Positions 1 through 10,126 of a stretch of 64,000 bases of DNA are shown here, piece after piece. The position numbers were made by a program, and so were the translations under genes. The notes under the pieces were generated by a model. It saw only the letters and a list, made by a program, of their open reading frames with translations. It was not told the DNA's origin and did no database searches. The DNA lies in contig OX359245.1 of NCBI GenBank assembly GCA_947179485.1, forward strand, positions 66,141,067-66,205,066, given 5' to 3'. The DNA is from Allacma fusca. Taxonomy: Eukaryota; Arthropoda; Collembola; Symphypleona; Sminthuridae. Every line of letters starts with the position of its first letter. Positions within the stretch are counted from its first letter, which is position 1.

Positions 1-469
1 CAAGATTGTAGAAATTATGTTTCAAGAGTGAATTTGAAAAAGCTGCGGAAGAAAAGGAATTTGTAAGGTCGCCAATTTTGGATAGACGGTCCAAAATTCA
101 GGCAGATTACTTGGAACGCTGGGTTTGTAGCATTTTTTAGAGGGAATCATTTAAATTAAATATTAGTTTCCCAGAAGAAAAGTGCATCCTCAGAAATCAT
201 AACTGGGAGCAAAATTTAAAAATAGCTTTAAATTGATGCTAAACATGTGATGTAAACAATGAACTAAAAATATTTCCAGATATATCAGGCATATGATTTC
301 ACCAATCCTGCTCCGGGGTCATATACACGATTCTCAATGTGAAGATCAATAAATATAAAATAGCATCATGGTAAGCCCACAGAATCTTATATAATATGGA
401 GCTAAAATGTATGTTCAATTTGAATTTTGGCGCCGAATCTACGAGCCAATAAGCAATCTAATTTAAAAA

Positions 470-930
470 TTAGTAAAAAAAATAAAAGAGAATAGGTGCT
501 AAAAAAGCACAAAAAATATAAACACATCTTCGTAAATAAGTACAGAAAGTAAAAGAGCATAATCGTAAAAAAACAACAAATAAAAAAGCTTCTTCGTAAA
601 TAAGCACAACAAATAAAAAAGCTGCTTCGTAAATAAGCACAACAAATAAAAAAGCTTCTTTGTAAATAAGCACAACAAATAAAAAAGCTTCGTAAATAAG
701 GACAACAAATAAAAAATCCTATTCGTAAATAAGTTCAAAAAGTAAGAGTATAATATTGTAATAAAGCATCTTTGTAAATAAGTACAAAAAGTAAGAGTAT
801 AATATTGTAATAAAGCATCTTCGTAAAAAAGTACAAAAAGCAAAATGTAGAAAAAGCACAAACAATAAAAACAAGTATCATCGTAAATAAGTACAAAAAG
901 TAAAAGAGCATATACCATGTTCGAAAAAAA
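470..930. repeat. ~33-bp minisatellite
   Basis: Direct repeats of a unit reading roughly GCTTCTTCGTAAATAAGCAC followed by AACAAATAAAAAA. The units at about 580-705 are nearly identical; outer units are diverged and carry AAGTACAAAAAGTAAGAG instead. Because the unit is a multiple of three and lacks stops on the minus strand, long leucine/phenylalanine-rich frames stay open there; I treat these as artefacts of the repeat. The array sits inside DNA that is absent from module X copy II. Confidence 0.85.
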
Positions 931-1001
931 CCGTCACATCGTTCTCATGCTCCTTTATTATTAGCAAATAAAAATAAACAACGAATGAGAGCCAATTGTA
1001 C

Positions 1002-1393
1002 CAGCGATCGGATTTATATATAAATCTCCCTGGAAGATCATTTCGAATTACCGCGCTGAATCAAATGTCCCTGCAGGGAGGCCCACAACGATTTCAAAAA
1101 TTCCTGCTGAAAATAAGGTCAACGATTTTCAAAATCCCTGTTGACAAAAATAATTTTCTCTGTAAGACGTCAAATCCCTGTCAAATAAGGTCAACCAATC
1201 TACAAAACCCTGTTTGCCCAACAATTTTCCCTCAAACATGCCAACAAGTTTGAAAATCCCTGCCATAAGAAAGATCAATGAATTTTAAAATCCCTGTTCG
1301 CAAAATAGAATCCCTTCCCTTTGAGATCTTCTCTGCGAAAAATATTTTTTCCCTGAGAAGAATCTTCCCGTCTTCCTACAAAAATGACCCCTG
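1002..1393. mobile_element. hAT-like MITE, 'ATCCCTG' family, older copy
   Basis: Aligns end to end, in inverse orientation, with the well-preserved copy at 24367-24759: same TIR (right end reads TACAAAAATGACCCCTG), same internal word ATCCCTGTTGRC repeated many times. The flanks AATTGTAC and AATCAGAC match at 5 of 8 positions, consistent with an eroded 8-bp target duplication. No coding capacity. Clearly older than the 24-kb copy because the left TIR is degraded (CAGCGATCGG). Confidence 0.8.
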
Positions 1394-1424
1394 AATCAGA
1401 CTATCCATCACGTTCTCTGATGCT

Positions 1425-1655
1425 CCTATCTTATTTGCAAATAATTTCTTTTTTAAAATAAATTATTAAAGCATTATACAGTAGTAATAGCGGCGGGATT
1501 GTCACGGACAGCCATTCACCACCAAGACGGCCCACTCTTTCAAATTAGACGAGAGAATTATTTTTTTAAATTAAAAAATAACTTATTAAAGCAAGATACA
1601 GTAGCAAGGGCGGCAAAATTGTCACAGTCAGCCGTCCCGGGGTCTCGCGACTTGA
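1425..1655. repeat. Direct repeat pair of ~75 bp
   Basis: The segment from about 1450 (AAAATAAATTATTAAAGCAT, then a TACAGTAGTAATAGCGGCGGGATTGTCACGG-like tail) recurs at about 1569-1635 with several substitutions. It may be a pair of short LTRs or an internal duplication; the copies are too diverged to say. Confidence 0.45.
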
Positions 1656-1782
1656 GACTTTTGGATTTTCTTAATAATTACACTTAGCATCAAGGTAAAA
1701 TACTAGATGACAGAAATGAAACTTTTCCAACAAATATTGTTTTAAGAAGGTTGTTAGTCGTTAAATTTACTGATTTGTAAAA

Positions 1783-1876
1783 ATGTATGCGGGAAGAACT
1801 CCCAGCCGTGGTCTGGGGATCAAACATGGGACATGCGCAGGGCATTAGTGTGAAGTTCCACAGTGCGCTCAACCAC
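1783..1876 (-). mobile_element. tRNA-derived SINE-like segment
   Basis: On the minus strand, 1873-1862 reads TGGTTGAGCGC, a good RNA polymerase III A box (TRGYNNARNNG), and 1826-1816 reads GTTTGATCCCC, a B-box-like motif (GWTCRANNCC). The spacing of about 47 bp between box starts is that of a tRNA gene. The ends GTGGTTG and CAGACCAC could pair as a crude acceptor stem. No canonical tRNA cloverleaf is intact and no second copy was found in the window, so the SINE call is an inference. Confidence 0.4.
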
Positions 1877-2139
1877 AATTTTTTGACTTGTTTATCAATT
1901 TTTAGCATTTTAATTGGCTTTTATTCTATCTATCTAGACTATTATCATGCAGGTTTTAATGTTACAACAAACCAAGACGTCAAGCAAATTTCCCTGCGGA
2001 GCAGAGGTTTTGAATAGTGTCATATATAAAGCGTCAAAACGTTTTTTGAAAAAAAAATTAAGTGAGTACCAAAAAATGAAGAAGATAATATTGTGAAAAA
2101 ATCTGGAAAAGAATTTGCTAGAAACAGGGGTAGTGCGCT

Positions 2140-2917
2140 CAGTGTTTCGTTCCTGAAACGAAAATTTCCACTTCGTTTCCGTTTGTTTCAGTTCGTTCCA
2201 TAAACATTTCAGTTCAGTTTCAAGTTTTGCTGAAACGAGCGTTTCAGTTAAGACTCTGAAACGAAACGAAAAACGCATTTCAAACGTTTCAATTGCAAAT
2301 TAAATTCTCCTGTAAAAATGCGCGTGTCACGAAAATTTTGCTTTGGTATTATTTTATTTCTTGTGCATGTGGACGCTGTATTATATAGAATAGATCGGTG
2401 AAATCTTCTTTGAACAGTTAATGGGCTTAGAAAACCATTGAATTCTGATTTAAAAAATAATTAGTTAGCAAGCAGTATTCGAATGTAGTTACGCTTGTAT
2501 AAATTAAGAAACTTCGTATATTTTATTACGTCTTAAAAGTTGTAGTTTGTTCAGCTTTAAATTTAACTTATTAACCTCGGGATTGGGATTAACGAAATAT
2601 TTTGTGGGGCATGATGGATCCTACTTTCAACGCGGAAACTAATTGGAGTTAACCGAACTACCAAAGCTAGATTTACTTTTCGAAGTATGACTGACGTTGT
2701 AGGAACTTAGACTGAATGGCGGGTCATAACATGTTTGCAATAATATAATAAAATGTCAAGCTTTTTAAATTTTCGAGCCTGAAACGATCGTTTTGCGTTT
2801 CGTTTCAGTTCATAGGAGCTGTTTCTTTTTTATGAACTGAAACGAAATCATGAATTCGGTTCATTTCAGTGTCTAAACTGAAACGAAACAAATTTTTTGA
2901 AACGAACTGAAACACTG
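2140..2917. mobile_element. hAT-like foldback element, 'GAAACGAAC' word family
   Basis: Ends CAGTGTTTCGTTC and GAACTGAAACACTG are inverted, and each arm (about 2140-2285 and 2776-2917) is built of reiterated GAAACGAAC/GTTTCAGTTC words in opposite orientation. The segment is missing from the equivalent place in module X copy II (about 7030-7055), giving an empty site. No perfect 8-bp duplication: the flanks AGTGCGCT and GGCGCATT look like a continuation of the inverted repeat rather than a direct repeat, so the true ends may lie a few bases out. Interior about 490 bp with no recognisable transposase. Confidence 0.7.
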
Positions 2918-2954
2918 GGCGCATTAAAAAGGGTAACCATATATTTTGGAAGTT

Positions 2955-3421
2955 ATTTCTGTATTAATATCTGTTTATGCGGTAGCGTGAATAAATGTAC
3001 GCAGATATTAACAACGGAGTTGAATAGGAAAGAAGTGTTTATTTCCAAGAAAGCCGAATGTGAAGAGTTGAAGGTTGAAGAGAGAGAGAATAAGAGTAGT
3101 GATAGAAAAATGCTACTCCCGAAGCAGAAGGAAAGATTCCCTTATATACGGGCACGAGAGTGTGTCTCAGCGTGGCAAAGGTAACGGCTGCAGAAGGATT
3201 AGGTTGGAACAGGATGATTCCAGTGCAAGCAGGAATGAACAGGTTTGTACAGGAATGAGCAGGTGTTGAGACGGAGTGTAACGGTAATACACGCGTGATA
3301 TTTACACAGGGTGGAGTGTAACGGTATAATATACGTAATATTTGCACAATTCCCTTATGCGGCTACAGAGATGAAAAAACATAATGGCTACCCCGTAAGT
3401 GAAATTAAATTGTTGTAACCC
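2955..3421. mobile_element. Unclassified ~467-bp insertion with AGTT flanks
   Basis: Compared with module X copy II (about 7070-7080), these bases are extra and are flanked by AGTT at 2951-2954 and 3422-3425, which could be a 4-bp target duplication. Within it GAGTGTAACGGTAATACACG (from about 3275) is followed about 40 bp later by a diverged direct copy (from about 3313). There is also a purine-rich run around 3060-3110. No TIR, LTR or coding domain recognised. Confidence 0.45.
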
Positions 3422-3479
3422 AGTTGGCTCTACGGCTTTCAAACCGGAAAAGAAACCATCAACTTGAAAATTTCAAATG

Positions 3480-3755
3480 AATTGTCGTTGGTTCAGATGT
3501 GGCTGGATATAAAATTTTACAGTGAGACCTTTGCCACAATGATTTGTTTGATTAATTTGTTGATTTTGCGAATAGCGATATTTGGATTGTTTCTGGGAAT
3601 TCAATTCCAAGCAGAGCGTCCTCATTTCGTAGTAGCTATTGCATTTGTTGTAATCCTGGGAGTCCATTACTTTATATTCTACTGTGGTAGGTGATACTTG
3701 GTCCAAGACAACATCAATGATTTCAAGTCTTGTCAAGAGATGTCCAAATTTCCGT
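3480..3755 (+). pseudogene. Receptor last-exon fragment (module X copy I)
   Basis: The translation is clearly related to the last exon of the intact gene at 58350-58821: it keeps the Ile-Lys-Phe-Tyr-x-Glu-Thr, Ala-Ile-Phe-Gly-Leu-Phe and FQAERP-like segments and two hydrophobic helices. It then hits TGA at 3692-3694, where the intact gene has the Lys-Cys of GKCYLVQD. Downstream the frame continues as a recognisable Asp-Asn-Ile-Asn-Asp segment before homology is lost. No upstream exons are attached. The same TGA is present in the other two X copies. Confidence 0.75.
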
Positions 3756-4099
3756 CCTCAAAGGACAATTTAAAAAAAGCCTTTATTCTTCCGATCAATG
3801 AATGAAGCCTTTAAAATTATTTGCCTTCCATCAATCCTCCTTCAATTTTTATGTAATTCACCCTTCCTTCAATCTTCCTCCAAAAACAGCCCTCCTTCGT
3901 TCCGAGGCTTCATTTATTGCAATACTGCAAAATTATAGAAATCATATCAAAACGTTCATGGACTTTGAAAACGTATTAGATTTTATCAGAAGTATCGTCA
4001 AATATGAATGAGATTAATGAAAGTTCATGCCATCACCTAAAAACGTCCACTTTCCGGCACCAGGCATCAAACCGCATGAAACCTTTACTACATCTGAAG

Positions 4100-4622
4100 T
4101 AGGATTGGGCATAACGAGACAGCAAGACGAGATTCTTGTTTGTGCATCAGCGAGAGAGGATGAGACATCTCGTTTTATTAACAGAAAATATCTTTTGAAA
4201 TTAATTCTTGGTAGAATCCGCAATAAACGGAAACTTCAGGCGTTTTTCTGTACCGTTGAGACAATTAAGGCATTTTTGAACCCTTGGTCCTAATTTTGAT
4301 TGTTGGAGGTGTTGATTTGTATTTTTCAAGATCTGCTTGCTTTAAAATGTAATGGTTGATACCGAAAATTAATCTACCTGCGTTTCGTGTTTGTTTCGAT
4401 TAGTAAAATTAAATAAATTTGCATGTCCTGTCACCAGACTTTGTGAAAATACAATTAAGTATAATATCGTTCAATAAATACCATGTTTTTGTCTTGTTTC
4501 GTTTGTCTCGTTTATTGCTTACTCCCGCTTTTTTCGTTTTCACAAAACCTCGTTCTCTTATTTTTTCCGAAAACGAGAACTAGACAAAGAGAACTTTAAA
4601 ACCAACGAGATACTCACCCCTA
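4100..4622. mobile_element. hAT-like MITE, TAGGGGTGAG family, copy I
   Basis: TIRs TAGGATTGGGCATAACGAG and (right end, inverted) TAGGGGTGAGTATCTCGTTG. Flanks ATCTGAAG (4092-4099) and ATGTGATG (4623-4630) match at 6 of 8. The same element lies at the equivalent position in copy II (8936-9405; flanks ATCTGAAG / ATATGAAG, 7 of 8) and as a remnant in copy III (right flank ATCTAAAG), so it inserted before the modules duplicated. It contains CGAGAC/GTCTCG-rich arms and a segment around 4491-4520 with repeated TCTCGTTT-type words. No transposase seen. Confidence 0.75.
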
Positions 4623-5211
4623 ATGTGATGGCTCATACGCGCCCTTTCTTCACCTTCGCCTAACATTTACAATTTTAACTTCTTTGAAGGCTTTCTTCGA
4701 TGGCTGGACATGTCTGGTCTTGTCTCCTTCGAGTGATACGCATCCTTTACAATGCGTGGAATATCAAGAGCGGAAGTTAGAAAACTGTGGGAAACAAGGA
4801 TTCTGGAGTTGCCAAAGATTTGATGGAGGGTCCAGATTTCGGAAAAATTATTGGGAACGCGGGGTTTGTAGCAATGTTTATGGGGAATCATTCCGTTCGA
4901 ACCAAACAGTTTGGTCTGGTCTAAATGTCTGGTTCATTTAATATTGTCTAGTCTAAATTAAATCTATTTTGCATGGGATTGATAAGTATATGTATGTACC
5001 ATGTATGTGTAATAATACCCGTGTGATCTTAGATCTCTTGATTTGTAGCTGTAAGCTCTAGGAATGGGAATAGAATAATTTACTGCCCAGTTATAAATTT
5101 GAGTGTCAAATGGGAACGAAAATGGAACAGGTAAGTTCGGATGCTTGTAACTAGTCCAGTCATTAAGACAAATGTAATTTTAGCTCCAAAGTATTTGAAG
5201 ACTAAGGATGT

Positions 5212-5334
5212 ATATATCCCAGGATCCATATCCATGCGTTGCTGGCAGTAAGTTTAAATTTACCATTGTAACTGTTGCTCGCACCAATGATAAAACTGGA
5301 AATTACTACTTATTGCGGCAGTAAAATTGATTTT
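5212..5334 (+). pseudogene. Cysteine-containing exon fragment, copy A
   Basis: After a good acceptor (TATATATCCCAG ends at about 5222) the frame reads Asp-Pro-Tyr-Pro-Cys-Val-Ala-Gly-Ser-Lys ... Asn-Asp-Lys-Thr-Gly-Asn-Tyr-Tyr-Leu-Leu-Arg-Gln-stop. A related frame occurs at 51574-51696 with two more cysteines. The spacing of Cys and the Cys-Tyr-Leu-Leu-Arg end recall short secreted cysteine-rich arthropod domains (for example DUF4789-type), but that is a weak resemblance. Both copies are isolated, and copy A has lost the second Cys, so I treat it as a relic. Confidence 0.35.
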
Positions 5335-5836
5335 ATGGAATTCAGTACTATGTATATTGGTGCCTAAATTAATTGAGAATATTATAAGAGTCAAGGTTAG
5401 AGTTACTCCACCTGAGCAACATTCCTAACCTAATTAACTATTTGATCGTGCTGATTATTAAAGTATCGAGATGAAATCAATAGACTTGAATTTGCAACTC
5501 ACACAAGTATGAATAAAACAACCCGAAGGCTAGTAGTTTATTCAATTAGAAACGGAAACGGAAATAATAACTTCATCGACAAAATCAGTCGATGAAGTGA
5601 TCAAAAAATGCGTAACACATATTTTAGTACTCACTCGTATGTATGTTTCAAAGCTCATGTTACTCGAGTGCGGATTTTGCTGTACACGGTCATTAACATA
5701 CATAACTACAGAATTGTAAATAGGCACTATAAAATGTGTTTAATAAAACCAAGACATATGCAACTATGATCTACGTGATGATGTGATACTTAAACCACGG
5801 AATTCCCAGATAGCAACTTCAATCTAATCTACACTA

Positions 5837-6242
5837 ACAAGTAACCCACGCCCCATATAAATTATATAACCTTAAGTATTTTTAAAAAATTCTAACTTAA
5901 ATCCGGTTTCCACTGGAAACGAGGGCGAGTTGGCCTGAACCAAGTTTGCAAACATGCTTATATTGTATTTTAAGGGATTTCAATTAGGTTTTACGCATTT
6001 AATTTTTTTTCGTGAAATTTGAAAATGAAGTTTCCTTATGGGATTTAACATGGGAAATTTTAAGTTGGACAGGGTGCACCCTTTGTTCACGAATTAGAAT
6101 TTAAATCTTCTGCACGATTTCCCGCGCAAACCAGGGCGAGATGGCACATACTTTTGCTCTATCTGGGACATGGGGCCAGGTACCTAACCTCCCATAAAAT
6201 TTCATTCCGATCCCGAGTGGGCATGGGGCGTGGGTTACTTGT
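5837..6242. mobile_element. MITE with perfect 20-bp TIR
   Basis: Left end ACAAGTAACCCACGCCCCAT (5837-5856) is the exact reverse complement of the right end (6223-6242). A subterminal block on the left (5904-5935, TTTCCACTGGAAACGAGGGC region) is a diverged inverted partner of the block on the right (about 6110-6140, TTTCCCGCGCAAACCAGGGC). Relatives lie at about 40395-40716 (right end GGGTGAGGGTTACTTGT) and as a fragment at 15010-15106. No clear target duplication, and superfamily unknown. Confidence 0.85.
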
Positions 6243-7118
6243 AAGCATTGGTCGTGTCCAAAATCATGATAATAAACATGTTCTATCACGATTAAATTCA
6301 TATTAAAATTCATTGCTACATGCGACGATTTGCCCAGAAGGGGTTTTCCCAGAATATTTGCTCATTTTTTGATTCTCGCATAAACGTTTTTCAAATACAG
6401 CTTTGGCGCTTGCTGACATGAGAATATATTGGTTTTCTGGGAGGTGATTCATTTGTTTATACAATGAGAATATTGTCGACATGACAGGAAAAGACACAGA
6501 TCAAGATTGTAGAAATTGTTTTTCGAGAGCAAAATTGAAAAAGCTGTGGAAAAAAAGGAATTTGGAAGGTCGCCGATTTTAAATGGACGGTCCAAAGGTC
6601 GGAAAGCTTACTTGGAACGCTGGGTTTGTAGCATTTTTTATAGGGAATCATTTAAATCAATTACAAATTTCCCAGACAAAATAGTGCATCCTCGGAAATC
6701 ATAACTGGGAGCAAAATTTAAAAATAGCTTTAAATTGATGCTAAACATGTGATGTAAACAATGAACTAAACATTTTTCCGCTGCTTCATTCTTCCGTCAC
6801 GTTTAACCCTTCAGACACGGTAGGACTGAGGCTCTTGAAACATGATTTCACTAATCCTGCTCCGGGGTCACATACACGATTTTCAATGTGACGATCAATA
6901 AATATAAAATAGCATCATGGTAAACCCACAGAATTTCATACAAAAAGCGTCGAAACGTTTTTTGAAAACAAATTAAGTGAGAATAAAAAAATAAGATATT
7001 GTGAAAAACAATCTGGAAAAGAATTGGCAGAATCAGACGGACAGAGAAACAGAGGTAACCATATATTTTGGGAGTTGGCTCTACTGTTTCAAAACCGAGA
7101 AAGAAACCAACAACTTGA

Positions 7119-7420
7119 AAACTTCAAACAAATTGTCGTTGGTTCAAATGTGGTTGGATATAAAATTTTACAGTGAAACCTTTGCCACAATGATTTATTT
7201 GATCAATTTGTTGATTTTGATAATAGCGATATTTGGATTGTTTCTCGGAATTCATTTCCAAGCAGAGCGTCCTCAGTTCGTAGTAGCTACCACATTTGTT
7301 GTAATCATGCGAGTCCATTACTTTATATTCAATTGTGGGAGGTGATACTTGTTCCAAGACAACATCAATGATTTGAAGTCTTGTCCAGAGATGTCCAAAT
7401 ATGTCTAAAATGTATTCCAA
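7119..7420 (+). pseudogene. Receptor last-exon fragment (module X copy II)
   Basis: Same exon as at 3480-3755 and 58350-58821, about 90% like copy I by eye. The frame is open upstream through a spurious extension and ends at TGA 7343-7345, the same stop position as in copies I and III. After the stop, Asp-Asn-Ile-Asn-Asp-Leu-Lys is still legible. The lesion is AGGTGA where the intact gene has AAGTGC; AG|GTGATA could alternatively act as a splice donor, which would mean this lineage changed its exon structure rather than simply dying. Confidence 0.75.
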
Positions 7421-7635
7421 CGGCAATTAAAAAAAAATCGATATTCTTCCTACCAATGAATGAAGCCTTTAAAATTATTTGCCTTCCATCAATCCCTGAA
7501 TTTTTTAATTAATTCACCCTTCCTTCAGCCTTCCTCCAAAAACAGCCCCCCTTTGTTTCGAGGCTTCATGTATTGCAAAATTTTAGAAATCGTATCAAAA
7601 CGTTCATGGACTTTGATCAGAAGTAACGTCACATT

Positions 7636-8819
7636 GTGCTTATATCGTACTCGAGGTTCAAGTACTTTTTCAATTACTTTTGTAAATTTTGGTTTAAATA
7701 ATTAGCCGCAATGAATGAAATTATTCATTGTTTTTGCTATTATTGCTATCCTTTATATAGTACGCGTATCTTCAACGATGAGCAAAATTGCCTGTTTTGC
7801 TGATAAATTCATCGTCTGACATCACCGGTGTAGCCGATGTGGTCGCATTTCTTTACCTAATGATAGTTAACTCTAATTGAGTTTTACCCATCAAATGTTT
7901 GAAACAAATAGACAATATTGACATAGTGTCAGAACTGCCAGCTGTGTCATTAAAAAAGTTGATATTAAAGTCTTCCTTATCCGAAATATTTTTAACTATT
8001 ACCATTAATACGTTATTGAAGAGAATTTCTTAAACCTTGTTTCCTGTATTTTCTGTATATGTTGGCAACTCGCCACAATTGTTTATATAAACATACACAA
8101 TGATTCTCTGGATAGCCTACAAAATTTTCGACAAAATAGAACTAAAACTTATTGTTTGTATATACTTCAAACACTGGATAATCAAAAAAGGAAATTTTAT
8201 AAAGCTGACATTGCTTTATACTCTTTGAACCGTGACCTCAGGTAAATGAGTAAATTTAAAAATATCTAGGGTGAAATCTCCCGTATCCCTTGGTAGATCA
8301 ATCTCGCAAATACCCATGACAATGAAGTCTACCCTTGTAAACTGATTGTGAACTAAAGTTTCAATACTGTAGCAGCAGCGGTTAGAGTTCTATATACCAT
8401 ACGACTATACCATTCATTATATGTTCAGTAGTTTCATTGAAGTATAACTTTCCATATGTACATGTGTTATACAGATACAAGGCGGATCTCGGTTCACATC
8501 AAAATAACAACCAATGATATAGGATTTAAGGCATGACTTTTCTACGCATGATTAGGTGGAAGTACTCGAGTACTTTTTGAATTTCAAGTACGAGTACCAA
8601 GTAATTTCAAATTCAATACTTGTACTTGTACTCGCATCTTGCTTTGAGTACTTATGATGTACTTGTTACAATACTCGGTTCAAAATTACTCAAATACAAG
8701 TACTCAGAGTTACTTGACCCGAGAGTACGAGTACATGATTTGTTGTGACTCCGTACTCGACCCGTACTTGTACTCGCACTTGAAACTCGAGTAGATACTC
8801 GAACCCGTGCGGAGCTCTG
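7636..8819. mobile_element. hAT-like element, 'AGTACTTGTACTCG' word family
   Basis: The flanks GTCACATT (7628-7635) and GTCACATA (8820-8827) match at 7 of 8 and the segment is absent from module X copy I (about 3995-4005), so the site is verified by an empty allele. The right TIR, read inward, is CAGAGCTCCGCACGGG; the left end is eroded (GTGCTTATATCG). The right arm (8560-8819) is packed with AGTAC/GTACTCGAGT words in both orientations, while the left arm keeps only CTCGAGGTTCAAGTAC. Interior of about 900 bp with no recognisable protein. Confidence 0.75.
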
Positions 8820-8935
8820 GTCACATATGAATGAGATTAATGAAAGTTCTTGCCCACACCTAAAAACGTCCACTTTCCGGCCTTGTATTTTATGCACCAG
8901 GCATTATCCGTATGAAGACTTTACTACATCTGAAG

Positions 8936-9405
8936 TAGGAGTGAGCATAACGAGACAACAAGACAAGAATCTTGTTTGTACATCAACGAGAGAGGATGAG
9001 ACAATCGTTTTATTAACGTTTTTCTTTACCGTTGAGACAATTAAGGTATTTTTTAACTCTTGGTCCTAAATTGTATTGTTGGAGGTGTTCATTTATATTT
9101 TTCAAGATCTGCTTGCTTTAAAATTTAATGCTTGATACCCAAAAATAAACGACTTGCGTTTCGTGTTTGTTTCGATTAGTAAAAATAAATAAATTTGCAT
9201 GTTCTGTCACCAGACGTTGTGAAAATACTACAGTAAGTATAATATTGTTCAATAAATACCGTATAATGTTTTTGTCCTGTTTCGTTTGTCTCGTTTATTG
9301 CTTACTCTCGCCTTTTTCGTTTTCACAAAACCTCGTTCTCTTATTTTTTCCGAAAACGAGAACTAGACACAGAGAGCTTTAAAACCAACGAGAAACTCAC
9401 CCCTA
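8936..9405. mobile_element. hAT-like MITE, TAGGGGTGAG family, copy II
   Basis: Orthologous in position to 4100-4622. TIR TAGGAGTGAGCATAACGAG / inverted TAGGGGTGAGTTTCTCG; target duplication ATCTGAAG / ATATGAAG. About 50 bp shorter than copy I because of an internal deletion near 9010. Confidence 0.75.
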
Positions 9406-9736
9406 ATATGAAGGCTACTTATACTCTTCCTTCATCTTCGCCAACATTTTCAATTTTTAGTCTTCTTTGAAGGCTATCCTTCCATGGCTGGACATGTCTG
9501 GTCTAGTCTGCCTTGTCTCCTTCGAGTGATGCGCTTCCTTTACAATGCGTGGAATATCAAGAGCGGAAGTTAGAAAACTTCCGGAAACAAGGAATTCTGG
9601 AGCTCGCAGTTTTTTGATGGAGGGTCCAGATTTAGGAAAAAATAGTGGGAAAGCTGGATTTGTAGTAATGTTTATATTCAATATTGTCTAGTCCAAATTA
9701 TATTTATTTTAGATGGGATTGATAAATATATGTACA

Positions 9737-10088
9737 TATATCGTCGCTGAAGAGGTAAAATGGTCTACATGCATTATCGATTAAAATCAAAATGGTCTAC
9801 ATGCAAAATGGAATAGATGCGTCAAGTTTTAAAACAATATGGTCTACTTACATTTTCGTCTAAAAGCAAACTGGTCTACATACAATTTCGCTTAAAAGCA
9901 GAATGGCCATTATGAAAGTATACACGCATGTAGACCATTTTGCTTTTAGTGAAAACTGCATGTAATTCATTTTGCTTTTAGGAAAGCTTGCAACTATTCC
10001 GTTTTGCCTTTAAGGAAAAAGTCATGTAGACCATTTTGCTAGTAGTCAAAATTGCACTTAGATCATTTTGCCTCCTCAGCGACGATAT
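9737..10088. mobile_element. Foldback element of reiterated AAAATGGTCTACATG words
   Basis: Ends ATATCGTCGCTGA and TCAGCGACGATAT are perfect inverted repeats. From left to about 9910 the DNA is four or five units of AAAATGGTCTACATGCA plus a TTTCGMTTAAAAGC linker; from about 9925 to the right end the same units run in the opposite orientation (CATGTAGACCATTTTGCTTT). The whole 352 bp can therefore fold into one long imperfect hairpin with many alternative registers. No target duplication or coding sequence seen; superfamily unknown. Confidence 0.85.
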
Positions 10089-10126
10089 CTCCGTTTTGGA
10101 CTTGACCATTAGGATCGTTGCTATAT

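Larger units (their letters stand above)
1..4975 (+). repeat. Segmental-duplication module X, copy I
   Basis: Collinear with 6480-9740 and, in part, 48005-49200. A shared block (GGAACGCTGGGTTTGTAGCA, at about 113-132, 6617-6636 and 48018-48037) starts each copy and a diverged version of the same block recurs at its end (about 4690-4890, 9470-9680, 48960-49190), as expected of a tandem array unit. Relative to copy II, copy I carries extra DNA at about 390-2027 (a minisatellite, a hAT copy and a SINE-like segment), about 2131-2932 and 2955-3421. The module includes a broken copy of the last receptor exon (about 3480-3755). It is probably a decayed 3' part of the receptor unit; I see no intact gene in it. 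Confidence 0.75.
6480..9740 (+). repeat. Segmental-duplication module X, copy II
   Basis: Collinear with copy I but without its three insertions, so it serves as the empty-site reference for them. It has its own insertion at 7636-8819. Order: start block (6500-6660), AT-rich spacer, receptor exon fragment (7119-7420), hAT MITE (8936-9405), end block (9470-9680). A foldback element follows at 9737. Confidence 0.75.

Noticed and set aside
499-918. Long minus-strand frame rich in Leu/Phe/Tyr
   Set aside because: It is the translation of the 33-bp minisatellite; the open state follows from the unit length and AT content.
1934-2278. 114-codon minus-strand frame across the GAAACGAAC arm
   Set aside because: Runs through the arm words and into flanking module DNA; no domain and low-complexity codons.
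4027-4293. 88-codon frame also partly open at 8827-9069
   Set aside because: The shared open stretch crosses the left end of a hAT MITE in both modules, and the frames differ by indels, so conservation is of the DNA repeat, not of a protein.
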